Positions 1 through 6,670 of a DNA stretch of 11,021 bases are shown here, piece by piece (position 1 is the first letter of the stretch; each line of letters starts with the position of its first letter). Source of the DNA: Ruminococcus sp. UBA5884 (GTDB lineage: Bacteria > Bacillota > Clostridia > Oscillospirales > Ruminococcaceae); contig DJFA01000088.1 of NCBI GenBank assembly GCA_002431975.1, positions 53,112 through 64,132 of the forward strand. The letters are read 5' to 3'. The notes below the pieces were generated by a model. The model was not told the DNA's origin, ran no database searches, and saw nothing but the letters and a program-made list of their open reading frames with translations. The translations under genes and the position numbers were made by a program.

Positions 1-28
1 CAAATAATAATCATCGAATTGGCGTTTA

Positions 29-724
29 TTAAGACGCAGTTGTCATGCCTGAGGTATCAAAAAGATACATTATATTCATAAGATACCATTTGCCGTCTAT
101 CTTTGCGAGCATTACATTCTGGTTTATATCATCAGAGAGTTTTCTTCCTGATACAGTGAAATCAACATCTATTATATAAACAGCTGAAACTTTTGCTTTT
201 TCGGAAAGTCCATAAAGATTTACCCATTCATCTTTATAGTCAGCAATTTTATCATCATTTGCAACGCCTTCTGAATTAATCTCATATGTTATGCCGTTCA
301 GAGCACCGAACTGTTCAGTCATTGTGTCATTGAGCATCTGGAGATATTCAGCTCCCGAGCCGCTGAGATAGCTGAACATTTCATCAACTTCAGTTGCATA
401 AAAATCAGGGAATACTCCGAGATATTCATCATAATCAACATTGATAAGAGCATCTGTGTATCTGTCGAATACCTTTGCATAATCGCTGTCAGCTTCCTCA
501 CTGTTTCTGACTATTACATTTGCAACAGCGGTTATAATCACAAAAAGCAGAACTACAGCAGCGACTATTATAGTTACAAATACGGCAGTTCTTTTAGCGT
601 TCATTGATTTTTCTTTTTTGCGTCTTTTCGAGGCTTCATATCCGGGAACAAATTTTTCGCATTCAGGACACTGTACAGCGTCATCAGCCATTTCCGCACC
701 GCAGAATTTACATTCTTTACTCAT
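29..724 (-). CDS. Zinc-ribbon membrane protein with NTF2-like outer domain, unknown role
   Basis: This is a 231-residue protein of unknown function. The N-terminus carries a four-cysteine zinc ribbon (C5, C8, C19, C22). A strongly basic stretch (about 33-45) follows, then one membrane helix (about 46-72), so by the positive-inside rule the zinc ribbon should be cytoplasmic and residues 73-231 outside. The outer part begins with helices (FDRYTDALINVDYDEYLGVF) and ends in strands with KIDGKWYLM, a pattern seen in NTF2-like and related accumulation domains; that fold call is an inference. The ATG start is supported by GGAGG at 731-735 with 6-nt spacing and by a consensus promoter just upstream, so the gene is probably transcribed alone. 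Base composition matches the core genes. Similar zinc-ribbon plus membrane-helix proteins are common in Clostridia and mostly uncharacterised. Confidence 0.85.
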   Translation of the reverse strand: MSKECKFCGAEMADDAVQCPECEKFVPGYEASKRRKKEKSMNAKRTAVFVTIIVAAVVLLFVIITAVANVIVRNSEEADSDYAKVFDRYTDALINVDYDEYLGVFPDFYATEVDEMFSYLSGSGAEYLQMLNDTMTEQFGALNGITYEINSEGVANDDKIADYKDEWVNLYGLSEKAKVSAVYIIDVDFTVSGRKLSDDINQNVMLAKIDGKWYLMNIMYLFDTSGMTTAS

Positions 725-767
725 TTTTTTCCTCCGTCTGATAGAATAATTTTTTTATACTGATTCA

Positions 768-796
768 ATATTACAATAATAAAAAAAATCTGTCAA
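768..796 (-). promoter_or_regulatory. Sigma-A promoter of the zinc-ribbon membrane protein gene
   Basis: Read on the minus strand, TTGACA (791-796) and TAATAT (768-773) are separated by exactly 17 nt. Transcription should start near 761, giving a leader of about 37 nt before the ATG at 724. The spacer is a T/A-rich run. No operator-like repeat is evident. Confidence 0.8.
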
Positions 797-832
797 CATA
801 TTATTCAAATTTTCATCTTTTTTACACAGAAC

Positions 833-1705
833 CTATGAAAAATCATCTATAAATTCTTTAAGCACTTCAAAATCCTCATTGAAATGTTCACGCATTGAAT
901 CTGCATATGAAGCATTTTTCTGAACTTTTCTTATTCCGATATAGACATCATCAGCTATTGAATCTCCGGTATATCCGATTTTTTCAGCAAAATCCGTATC
1001 TGAAAGGAAAAATCCGGTATCCTTTACATTTTTATTGTCAGGATAATATTTTTCAAGCGACAACAGAACATCATCTTCACGCAGCAATGCAGATGATTCA
1101 TCATCAGCAATAATCAGAAGATTTGAATCCGTCTGGAGAAGTGCTGTAAGCTGGGTCTGACTTGAAACATACATTTCAGCCTGATTGTTTTTGATATATT
1201 CGGATAAAGGCATATAGTAAATGGAAACATTTATTTCGCCGTCACCGTTTCTGTCACCGCAGTACTCCCCGAAAAGCTCCTGAACCGCAGCAGTTTTTTC
1301 ATAGATAAGGTCATCATTTACAAGCAGCATTATTGTCATATCAGGGTTTACCTTTGTTGCAACATCATATATCATATATCCTGCCGCAATTATAAAAAAG
1401 CAGCCTATTCCGAGCCACCATTTGTTATGATAGAAAAAATTTGAGATTTTCTGTCCTAAAGTATATTTTTTTTCAGTCTTTTCATTATCGTTATTCAGTT
1501 CCGAGCCATTCTGTTTATCTTTAAGGAGATTTATCTTATCCTGTTTAAGAATTGCTTCATATTCCTCACGTTTTTTTTCGTCTTCCTCCTGTTGCTGTAT
1601 CTGATTTTCGAGATGTTTTTTTTCTTTTTCGAGCTGTTCTTTTCTGTCGATTTCTCTTGCTTGCTGGAATATGGTTTTCAGTTTGGGATTATTTTTATCT
1701 TCCAT
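833..1705 (-). CDS. Single-pass membrane protein with coiled-coil N-terminus and EF-hand-like loop
   Basis: I do not recognise this gene. With the start chosen here it encodes 290 residues. Residues 15-60 are very rich in E, K and Q with heptad-like spacing, so probably a cytoplasmic coiled coil. Residues 60-95 form a polar linker, and about 97-114 (WWLGIGCFFIIAAGYMIYD) a membrane helix. The remaining ~175 residues should face outside. That part starts NPDMTIMLLVNDDL and includes DRNGDGEINV (151-160), an EF-hand or dockerin-like acidic loop whose last ligand position is not acidic. Alternating strands and helices suggest an alpha/beta, possibly binding-protein-like domain, which is an inference. 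The ATG at 1705 has AAAGGA 9 nt upstream. A longer reading from TTG at 1732 has no ribosome binding site and starts inside the terminator tail of the upstream gene, so I reject it. No promoter of its own is evident. Confidence 0.75.
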   Translation of the reverse strand: MEDKNNPKLKTIFQQAREIDRKEQLEKEKKHLENQIQQQEEDEKKREEYEAILKQDKINLLKDKQNGSELNNDNEKTEKKYTLGQKISNFFYHNKWWLGIGCFFIIAAGYMIYDVATKVNPDMTIMLLVNDDLIYEKTAAVQELFGEYCGDRNGDGEINVSIYYMPLSEYIKNNQAEMYVSSQTQLTALLQTDSNLLIIADDESSALLREDDVLLSLEKYYPDNKNVKDTGFFLSDTDFAEKIGYTGDSIADDVYIGIRKVQKNASYADSMREHFNEDFEVLKEFIDDFS

Positions 1706-1734
1706 ACAGTTTTTTCCTTTCTCAAAATTCAAAA

Positions 1735-1761
1735 GGGGACACTTGATTAAAAAGCGTCCCC
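1735..1761 (-). terminator. GGGGAC/GTCCCC hairpin after the methyltransferase gene
   Basis: GGGGAC (1735-1740) pairs with GTCCCC (1756-1761). After one mismatch a further CTT/AAG stem follows, leaving a loop of about 7 nt. On the minus strand the hairpin lies 7 nt beyond the methyltransferase TAA stop (1769-1771) and runs into TTTTGAATTTT, a fair U-tract. It fits a rho-independent terminator of the restriction-modification operon. GGGGAC...GTCCCC hairpins also occur as dispersed repeats in Clostridia, so it could be a repeat copy serving as a terminator. Confidence 0.65.
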
Positions 1762-1768
1762 ATATAAA

Positions 1769-2479
1769 TTATTTTAATCTTTCCACAGCTGCGTTATAAT
1801 AGATATTATCATATTCAATGCCTAAAAATCTCCTGCCAAGATTTTTACACGCAGCACCTGTTGAACCAACTCCCATAAACATATCACATACAATATCATT
1901 TGGATTGCTTGCAATTTTTATTATATGTTCAAGAATTTTTACTGGTTTCTGAGTCGGATGTTTAGGATTTTTTAATCGTTCTTTGCCCATACATATTGGA
2001 CTTTCTATAAAGTTATGCATTTCATTCTGTTTAGTGAAATTCCAAGTATGTCCTTTATTCCAAAGACAGACTATTAATTCACAGCTGTTTAAAAAAGAAG
2101 ATTTTCTGATATTTGGAATAGGATTGGTTTTATGCCAGACCATGAACTGAAATGTATCAAATTCTTTATCAAAAGCTTTATGATATTCACCTATCAGATT
2201 ATAGCTTGTAAAAATAAAGATATTCCCTTTATCAGTTAATATTCTTTTGAAATCACTTACTAAATCTTTGGGATTGAGAATAGTTTTGTCCCATTCAGCG
2301 ATATTATTATTTACCTCTGAACGCCATTCAAAATTCATATTTCCGGTGCTGTAATTAGCTAAGTTATACGGTGGGTCACATAATATTAAATCAATACTTT
2401 TATCAGGTATATCTTTCATCTTTTTGAAACAATCACCGCAAATCAGCAGCTGTTGTTCTATATTGTTAATATCTATCAT
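1769..2479 (-). CDS. Type II DNA methyltransferase, beta class (N6-adenine or N4-cytosine)
   Basis: This 236-residue protein is an S-adenosylmethionine-dependent DNA amino-methyltransferase of the N6_N4_Mtase family. Catalytic motif IV, DPPY, is at 35-38. HPTQKP is at 174-179, and the cofactor-binding motif I, DMFMGVGSTG, is at 199-208. The order DPPY, then target-recognition region, then FxGxG defines the beta class. The region between about 45 and 170 should carry the target-recognition part, but I cannot predict the site. DPPY favours adenine-N6 over SPPY-type N4-cytosine enzymes, though this is not proof. The start ATG (2477-2479) has AAGGA 11 nt upstream, overlapping the TAA stop of the endonuclease gene, so the two are probably translationally coupled. 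It should protect host DNA from the adjacent endonuclease. Confidence 0.93.
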   Translation of the reverse strand: MIDINNIEQQLLICGDCFKKMKDIPDKSIDLILCDPPYNLANYSTGNMNFEWRSEVNNNIAEWDKTILNPKDLVSDFKRILTDKGNIFIFTSYNLIGEYHKAFDKEFDTFQFMVWHKTNPIPNIRKSSFLNSCELIVCLWNKGHTWNFTKQNEMHNFIESPICMGKERLKNPKHPTQKPVKILEHIIKIASNPNDIVCDMFMGVGSTGAACKNLGRRFLGIEYDNIYYNAAVERLK

Positions 2480-2494
2480 TTTTATTTAAATCCT

Positions 2495-3304
2495 TTAAAA
2501 GTATAAATTTTTTATTTTTTCAATTGAATTATTTATATACTTAGCACTATTTTTATACTGATTAATTACAATATTAAATCCATCATTATCATTGCAAACA
2601 AAGTTCCAGTAATCTCTGCCGATTAATAATTCTTCTTCAGCAAAAAAAGTTCTTACGTTAGCTTGTTTCCATTCATTTCCTTCTCCGAATTTATTATATG
2701 CTGTTGCAAAGAATATTTTTATTTTTTGTTCAGGTTTATTCTTTAATTTATTTTTCAGCAGAAAATATTCCTGTAACATGGCTATTTTTTCAGCTTTAGC
2801 TTTTTTATTATCTAAATCTCCGCCAGCTTTTAATTCAATTATGTAATGTTCATTTGTTTCAGCATTAAAGAAATAATTGTCTGTTTCGTGAGATTTTAAA
2901 TAACTCGTTATATCTTTTGGAGTTACTCCTGAAAAATCAGAATAATCTTTTATTTTAGGAATAACATGATTTTCATATTCTGTCATAAGGAAATCCATAT
3001 GTTGACTTTGCTGTGGAAGCAGATAAGAATCTATTCTGCCGTTTACCTGATAACTTAATTTAGCTATACTATTTCCCATATTTTCAAGTACTTTACCTAA
3101 ACTGCTGTCAAAGCTTCGTACAAAAGCACTGTAAAACATAAATTCTTTGCCAAGTTCAGCTATAAAACAGTTATTTTTCTTTGAGTTTATTACACCATTA
3201 GGCTGATTTACTTCAGAATTATATCTTAATTCAAATCCGTCTGCAAAACTTTTTATGCTGGAATCAACTATTTGCTGTATAGCGACCATTTTTTTATTAT
3301 CCAT
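2495..3304 (-). CDS. Type II restriction endonuclease, PD-(D/E)XK-like, family not assigned
   Basis: This 269-residue protein is called an endonuclease mainly because it is coupled to a DNA methyltransferase gene, and also from its own sequence. A hydrophobic strand ends in E157-L-K159 (HYIIELKAGG), preceded by D142 in TDNYFF; this matches the D...ExK core of PD-(D/E)XK nucleases. GGDLDNKKAKAEK follows, and GRDYWNFV near residue 229 resembles the C-terminal (Y/F)WNF segment seen in many Type II enzymes. The N-terminal third contains FVRSFDSSLGKVLENM. I could not place it in a named family, so the recognition sequence is unknown. The ATG at 3302-3304 has AAAAGGA with 7-nt spacing. The gene lies between the lysS terminator-like hairpin and the methyltransferase gene and appears full length. 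Placing the endonuclease before the methyltransferase without a C gene raises the question of how expression is timed. Confidence 0.8.
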   Translation of the reverse strand: MDNKKMVAIQQIVDSSIKSFADGFELRYNSEVNQPNGVINSKKNNCFIAELGKEFMFYSAFVRSFDSSLGKVLENMGNSIAKLSYQVNGRIDSYLLPQQSQHMDFLMTEYENHVIPKIKDYSDFSGVTPKDITSYLKSHETDNYFFNAETNEHYIIELKAGGDLDNKKAKAEKIAMLQEYFLLKNKLKNKPEQKIKIFFATAYNKFGEGNEWKQANVRTFFAEEELLIGRDYWNFVCNDNDGFNIVINQYKNSAKYINNSIEKIKNLYF

Positions 3305-3319
3305 AAAAAATTCCTTTTC

Positions 3320-3364
3320 TTTTAAATAAAGAATGAACTAAGATGGTTCATTCTTTATTTAAAA
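3320..3364 (-). terminator. 19-bp perfect hairpin between lysS and the restriction gene
   Basis: Positions 3320-3338 and 3346-3364 are perfectly complementary over 19 bp around a 7-nt loop (3339-3345). The core is GAATGAAC/GTTCATTC, flanked by A- and T-rich tracts, which is the usual form of a bidirectional Firmicutes terminator. On the minus strand it starts 8 nt after the lysS stop and ends just before the AAAAGGA site of the endonuclease gene. It may be the original lysS terminator, or an attenuator limiting read-through into the restriction genes. Confidence 0.7.
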
Positions 3365-3372
3365 ATATCTGA

Positions 3373-4944
3373 TTATTTTTCAAGCGGCTTCATAGTCGGG
3401 AAAAGAAGTACATCACGGATAGATGCACTGTCAGTAAGGAGCATTACAAGTCTGTCAAGACCAAATCCAAGACCGCCTGTAGGAGGCATACCGTATTCAA
3501 GGGCAGTAACAAAGTCCTCATCAACCTGAGCATTTGCACCTGTGGCTCTCTTTGCTTCAACCTGTTTTACGAAACGTTCTCTCTGGTCGATAGGGTCGTT
3601 GAGTTCGGAGAATGCATTTCCCATTTCACGGGCATATATAAAGTATTCAAATCTTTCAGTAAATGCAGGATTTGAAGGTTTTCTCTTTGCAAGAGGAGAA
3701 TTTTCAACCGGATAATCATAGATTATAGTAGGCTGAATGAGCTTTTCCTCAACGAATGCATCAAAGAATGCAATGAGAACATGACCCTTTGTAGCGTTTT
3801 CGCCTTCATCGACTTCAACATGATGTTCCTTTGCACAGGCTCTTGCCTGTTCATCAGTTTCCCAGTCATTGTAATCAACGCCGGCATATTTCTTTACAGC
3901 TTCAGCCATGGTGAGTCTTTCCCATGGAGCAGCCATATTTATTTCAGTGCCCTGATAGTTTATAACATCAGAACCGCAGATTTTCTTTGTTATTGTTACA
4001 TACATATCTTCAATCAAATCCATCATACCAAAGTAATCTGTGTATGACTGGTACATTTCAATTGATGTAAATTCAGGGTTATGTGAAGTATCCATGCCTT
4101 CATTTCTGAAAATTCTTCCTACTTCATAAACCTTTTCAAAGCCGCCTACGATAAGACGCTTGAGATAGAGTTCTGTTTCAATTCTCAGATACATATCAAT
4201 ATCAAGTGCATTGTGATGAGTTACAAAAGGTCTTGCAGCTGCACCGATTTCAAGTGTATGGAGTACAGGAGTATCAACCTCAAGGTATCCGAGATTGTCA
4301 AGATAGCTTCTGATTTCACGCAGAATCATGCTGCGTTTTACAAAAGTATCCTTTACTTCCGGATTGCAGATAAGGTCAACATATCTCTGTCTGTAGCGTA
4401 TATCCTGATTTTTAAGACCATGCCATTTTTCAGGGAGAGGGAGAAGTGATTTTGAAAGGAGAGTAAGCTTTTCAGCATGAACAGAAACTTCACCCTTCAT
4501 TGTTCTGAAAACATATCCTTCAATTCCGATTATATCGCCGATATCCCATTTTTTAAATTCAGCAAATTCTTCCTTGCCGATATCGTTCATTCTTACATAT
4601 ACCTGCATATTGTCAGAGCCGTCACGGACATGAATGAAGTTAGCCTTACCCATATTTCTCCAGCTCATAATTCTTCCGGCAATTGAAACATGGATTCTGT
4701 TTTCAGCAAGAAGATTTTTTAATGCTTCCTCATCATCACCAACCTGAGCTTTAAGTTCTGATTCAGACTTTTCATATGCAGCCTTTGCGTCCTTGTTGCT
4801 TGAAGTAACGTTGTATTTAGTTATTTCATAAGGATTCTTGTTACTGGCTTTAAGCTCGTCAAGCTTTTCTATACGTATTTTCTTTAATATATTTATATCC
4901 TGTTCAGTAACAGGAGCTGTATTTGTATTCTGGTTGTCACTCAT
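3373..4944 (-). CDS. lysS: Lysine--tRNA ligase, class II
   Basis: This cytoplasmic enzyme charges tRNA(Lys) with lysine using ATP. The 523 residues include an N-terminal tail and helical region (1-85), an OB-fold anticodon-binding domain (about 86-165, FIHVRDGSDNMQVYVRMN), and the class II catalytic domain. Motif 2 is visible as GRIFRNEGMDTSHNPEFTSIE (276-296) and motif 3 as GGLGFGLDRLVMLL (490-503). The protein is slightly longer than the usual ~490-505 residues because of extra sequence at the N-terminus. One oddity is EIGAAARPF (232-240), where most bacterial enzymes have a GGAxARPF segment. The ATG start has GAGGT at 4952-4956 with 7-nt spacing. It lies 27 bp after greA, the classical greA-lysS operon of Firmicutes, and should be transcribed from the promoter at 5482-5510. 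Confidence 0.97.
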   Translation of the reverse strand: MSDNQNTNTAPVTEQDINILKKIRIEKLDELKASNKNPYEITKYNVTSSNKDAKAAYEKSESELKAQVGDDEEALKNLLAENRIHVSIAGRIMSWRNMGKANFIHVRDGSDNMQVYVRMNDIGKEEFAEFKKWDIGDIIGIEGYVFRTMKGEVSVHAEKLTLLSKSLLPLPEKWHGLKNQDIRYRQRYVDLICNPEVKDTFVKRSMILREIRSYLDNLGYLEVDTPVLHTLEIGAAARPFVTHHNALDIDMYLRIETELYLKRLIVGGFEKVYEVGRIFRNEGMDTSHNPEFTSIEMYQSYTDYFGMMDLIEDMYVTITKKICGSDVINYQGTEINMAAPWERLTMAEAVKKYAGVDYNDWETDEQARACAKEHHVEVDEGENATKGHVLIAFFDAFVEEKLIQPTIIYDYPVENSPLAKRKPSNPAFTERFEYFIYAREMGNAFSELNDPIDQRERFVKQVEAKRATGANAQVDEDFVTALEYGMPPTGGLGFGLDRLVMLLTDSASIRDVLLFPTMKPLEK

Positions 4945-4971
4945 TAAAAATACCTCATTTATATAAATTTT

Positions 4972-5445
4972 TTACTTTGTAATTTCAAGTATTTCAAACT
5001 GAAGCTCACCGATAGGAGCATCAACGATAAATTTGTCACCAATTTTCTTTTTCATAGCGGCTTTTCCGATAGGTGATTCATCGGATATTTTTCCGTTTGC
5101 AGGGTCAGCTTCAGTTGAACCTACTATCTGGAGTGTTTCAGATTTTTCAGCACCGCTTCTGAGAACGGTTATAATTGAACCTACGCCGACTTCATTTACT
5201 GAAATGCTGTCATCGTCAACAACTTCAGCATTTGCGATTGTGTTTTCGAGTTCGGCAATGGTAGCTTCGAGGATACCCTGTTCATTTTTTGCTTCATCGT
5301 ATTCAGCGTTTTCAGAAAGGTCACCGAATGAACGGGCTTCTTTAAGTTTCTGAGCGACTTCGGCACGTCTTACGGTAATAAGGTAAGAGAGTTCCTGTTC
5401 AAGCTTTTCAAATCCGGCTCTGGACATCTGTTTTTTTGCAGCCAT
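4972..5445 (-). CDS. greA: Transcription elongation factor GreA
   Basis: GreA binds the RNA polymerase secondary channel and stimulates cleavage of backtracked transcripts, rescuing stalled complexes. The 157 residues are the normal family length. The N-terminal coiled coil (about 10-77) carries the tip residues D42 and E45 within SFGDLSENAEYDEAK, which position the catalytic metal. The C-terminal FKBP-like domain contains the characteristic SPIGKAAMKKKIGD (124-137). The start ATG (5443-5445) has AAGGAG at 5454-5459, 8-nt spacing. It is the first gene of the minus-strand operon with lysS, about 30 nt downstream of the predicted transcription start. Nothing appears truncated or substituted. 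Confidence 0.97.
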   Translation of the reverse strand: MAAKKQMSRAGFEKLEQELSYLITVRRAEVAQKLKEARSFGDLSENAEYDEAKNEQGILEATIAELENTIANAEVVDDDSISVNEVGVGSIITVLRSGAEKSETLQIVGSTEADPANGKISDESPIGKAAMKKKIGDKFIVDAPIGELQFEILEITK

Positions 5446-5481
5446 AATTCAATCTCCTTAAATAAAATTTATATCTAAATA

Positions 5482-5510
5482 ATTATAAAGCATTTTTAAA
5501 CTGTTGTCAA
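5482..5510 (-). promoter_or_regulatory. Consensus sigma-A promoter of greA-lysS
   Basis: On the minus strand, TTGACA (5505-5510) and TATAAT (5482-5487) match both consensus boxes exactly with a 17-nt spacer. Transcription should start near 5475, giving a leader of about 30 nt. The -35 box is embedded in a 15-bp palindrome (5500-5514). Confidence 0.88.
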
Positions 5511-5514
5511 CAGT
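5500..5514. repeat. 15-bp palindrome over the greA -35 box
   Basis: ACTGTTG-T-CAACAGT is a perfect inverted repeat around one central base and covers the whole -35 hexamer of the greA promoter. It has the size and symmetry of an operator for a dimeric repressor. It may also be chance, since half of it is fixed by the TTGACA box. No cognate regulator is visible in the window. Confidence 0.4.
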
Positions 5515-5556
5515 GAAAACAGGCTCTTTTTTATAAATAGCTGCAAAAAATGGGGT

Positions 5557-5585
5557 TTGCAAAAGACAATCAATAATGATATAAT
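5557..5585 (+). promoter_or_regulatory. Extended -10 promoter of the dnaD-dnaC-like operon
   Basis: TTGCAA (5557-5562) and TATAAT (5580-5585) are 17 nt apart, and TG at 5577-5578 gives an extended -10 element. Transcription should start near 5592, leaving a leader of about 83 nt before the ATG at 5675. The leader region has an inverted repeat, AAGATAAT (5589-5596) with ATTATCTT (5613-5620), that overlaps the predicted start point. Confidence 0.78.
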
Positions 5586-5674
5586 AAGAAGATAATAACA
5601 CAATTTTGATGAATTATCTTATTCAGATGCTTCACAGTACTATGGATAAAAAAGGAGTTGAATCTTATTGAACT

Positions 5675-6670
5675 ATGGACTATATTGTTAATACAGGCTC
5701 GTGGGGCAGTCTGTTTGCAGTTCCTGACTGTGTTGTTGACGAGTATATAAAGCTTGCAAGCGGTCAGGCAGTAAAGGTTCTGCTCTATGTTTTAAGAAAC
5801 GGCAACAGAAAAATAGATAAAAATGAAATAGCAGCTGCTCTTAATATAAATGATGAAACAATTGATGATGCATTCAATTTCTGGGAAAGTGTAGGAGTCC
5901 TTTCAGGCGGTAATGGAGCTGTTTCACAGCCTCCTGCGGCTGAAAACAGACCAAATCCACCGGCTGTTGAAACTTCAAGTCAGCATTTTAATTTAAGACC
6001 AACTGAAATAGCTGAAAGAGTACGTTCCTCTGAACAGATAAGATATCTTTTCACAACGGCTGAAGCAACTTTCGGACGAATGCTCAACAATACAGACCAG
6101 CGTTCACTGATATGGATGCATGAATATCTGGGACTCAGTATAGATGTGATACTTATGCTTATTCAGTACTGCGTATCTCTTGGAAAAAACAATGTCCTTT
6201 ATATTGAAAGAGTTGCATTTGAATGGCAGGAGAAAAATATATGCACTCTTGATGATGCACAGAATGAAATACAGCGTCATCAGCTCTTTGATGCATATGA
6301 AAAGAAAATACTCTTTTCACTTGGAATAAATTCAAAGCCGTCTGCAAACCAGAGCGAAATAATTAAAAACTGGTATGATAAAAATATAAGCAGCGAACTT
6401 GTTGAATGTGCATATAACAGAACTATGGACAGTATCGGCAGATTTTCAATGCCTTATATGAATTCAATAATAATGTCATGGAATGAAAAAGGTATTTCAA
6501 GCTGTAATGATATTACCGAATTTGAAAAGAATAATCCGCCTCCGAAAAGAACTTACAACAGGAATAATTCAAGAAATACGCCTAAAAAACGTAAAAAACA
6601 GTCATATGACATTGATGAATTTGAAAAATTTGCTATAAATTATGAGGAACTTAAAAAGGCTGGTGAGTGA
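5675..6670 (+). CDS. DnaD-domain replication protein
   Basis: DnaD/DnaB-type proteins of Firmicutes remodel DNA and help load the replicative helicase at origins and restart sites. This 331-residue protein has an N-terminal winged-helix-like region (about 1-80, SLFAVPDCVVDEYIKLASGQAVKVLLYVLRNG split across helices) and a proline-rich linker. Two tandem DDBH2-type domains follow (about 110-200 and 205-285), each with the hallmark Y-x7-W segment: YIERVAFEW at 176-184 and YMNSIIMSW at 261-269. A basic, Asn-rich tail (290-309) may bind DNA. The ATG at 5675 is the first possible in-frame start after a TGA at 5669-5671, but the AAGGAG at 5652-5657 is 17 nt away, which is unusually far. The 3' end overlaps the next gene by 4 bp, so the two are coupled. 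It resembles the DnaD family in general rather than DnaD or DnaB of Bacillus specifically. Confidence 0.88.
   Translation: MDYIVNTGSWGSLFAVPDCVVDEYIKLASGQAVKVLLYVLRNGNRKIDKNEIAAALNINDETIDDAFNFWESVGVLSGGNGAVSQPPAAENRPNPPAVETSSQHFNLRPTEIAERVRSSEQIRYLFTTAEATFGRMLNNTDQRSLIWMHEYLGLSIDVILMLIQYCVSLGKNNVLYIERVAFEWQEKNICTLDDAQNEIQRHQLFDAYEKKILFSLGINSKPSANQSEIIKNWYDKNISSELVECAYNRTMDSIGRFSMPYMNSIIMSWNEKGISSCNDITEFEKNNPPPKRTYNRNNSRNTPKKRKKQSYDIDEFEKFAINYEELKKAGE

Larger units (their letters stand above)
1731..3364 (-). other. Type II restriction-modification module, probably acquired
   Basis: This is a two-gene unit, endonuclease then methyltransferase, on the minus strand behind lysS and bounded by a hairpin on each side. 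Its DNA is markedly poorer in G+C: hand counts of single 60-base lines give 10/60 at 2521-2580 and 13/60 at 2941-3000, against 28/60 at 3541-3600 in lysS and 28/60 at 5221-5280 in greA. I see no controller (C) protein gene, transposase, integrase or obvious target-site duplication. The compositional contrast and the position between core operon genes support horizontal acquisition. Confidence 0.7.

Noticed and set aside
1..28. Partial gene at the left edge
   Set aside because: Too short to judge; only 28 bases precede the stop codon of the zinc-ribbon protein gene.
1706..1732. Longer start (TTG at 1732) for the coiled-coil membrane protein
   Set aside because: It has no ribosome binding site and falls in the T-rich tail of the upstream hairpin, while ATG 1705 has AAAGGA at good spacing.
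5033..5353. 106-codon plus-strand reading frame opposite greA
   Set aside because: It is antisense to a fully conserved greA and its translation has no recognisable features; it is a shadow of biased codon use.
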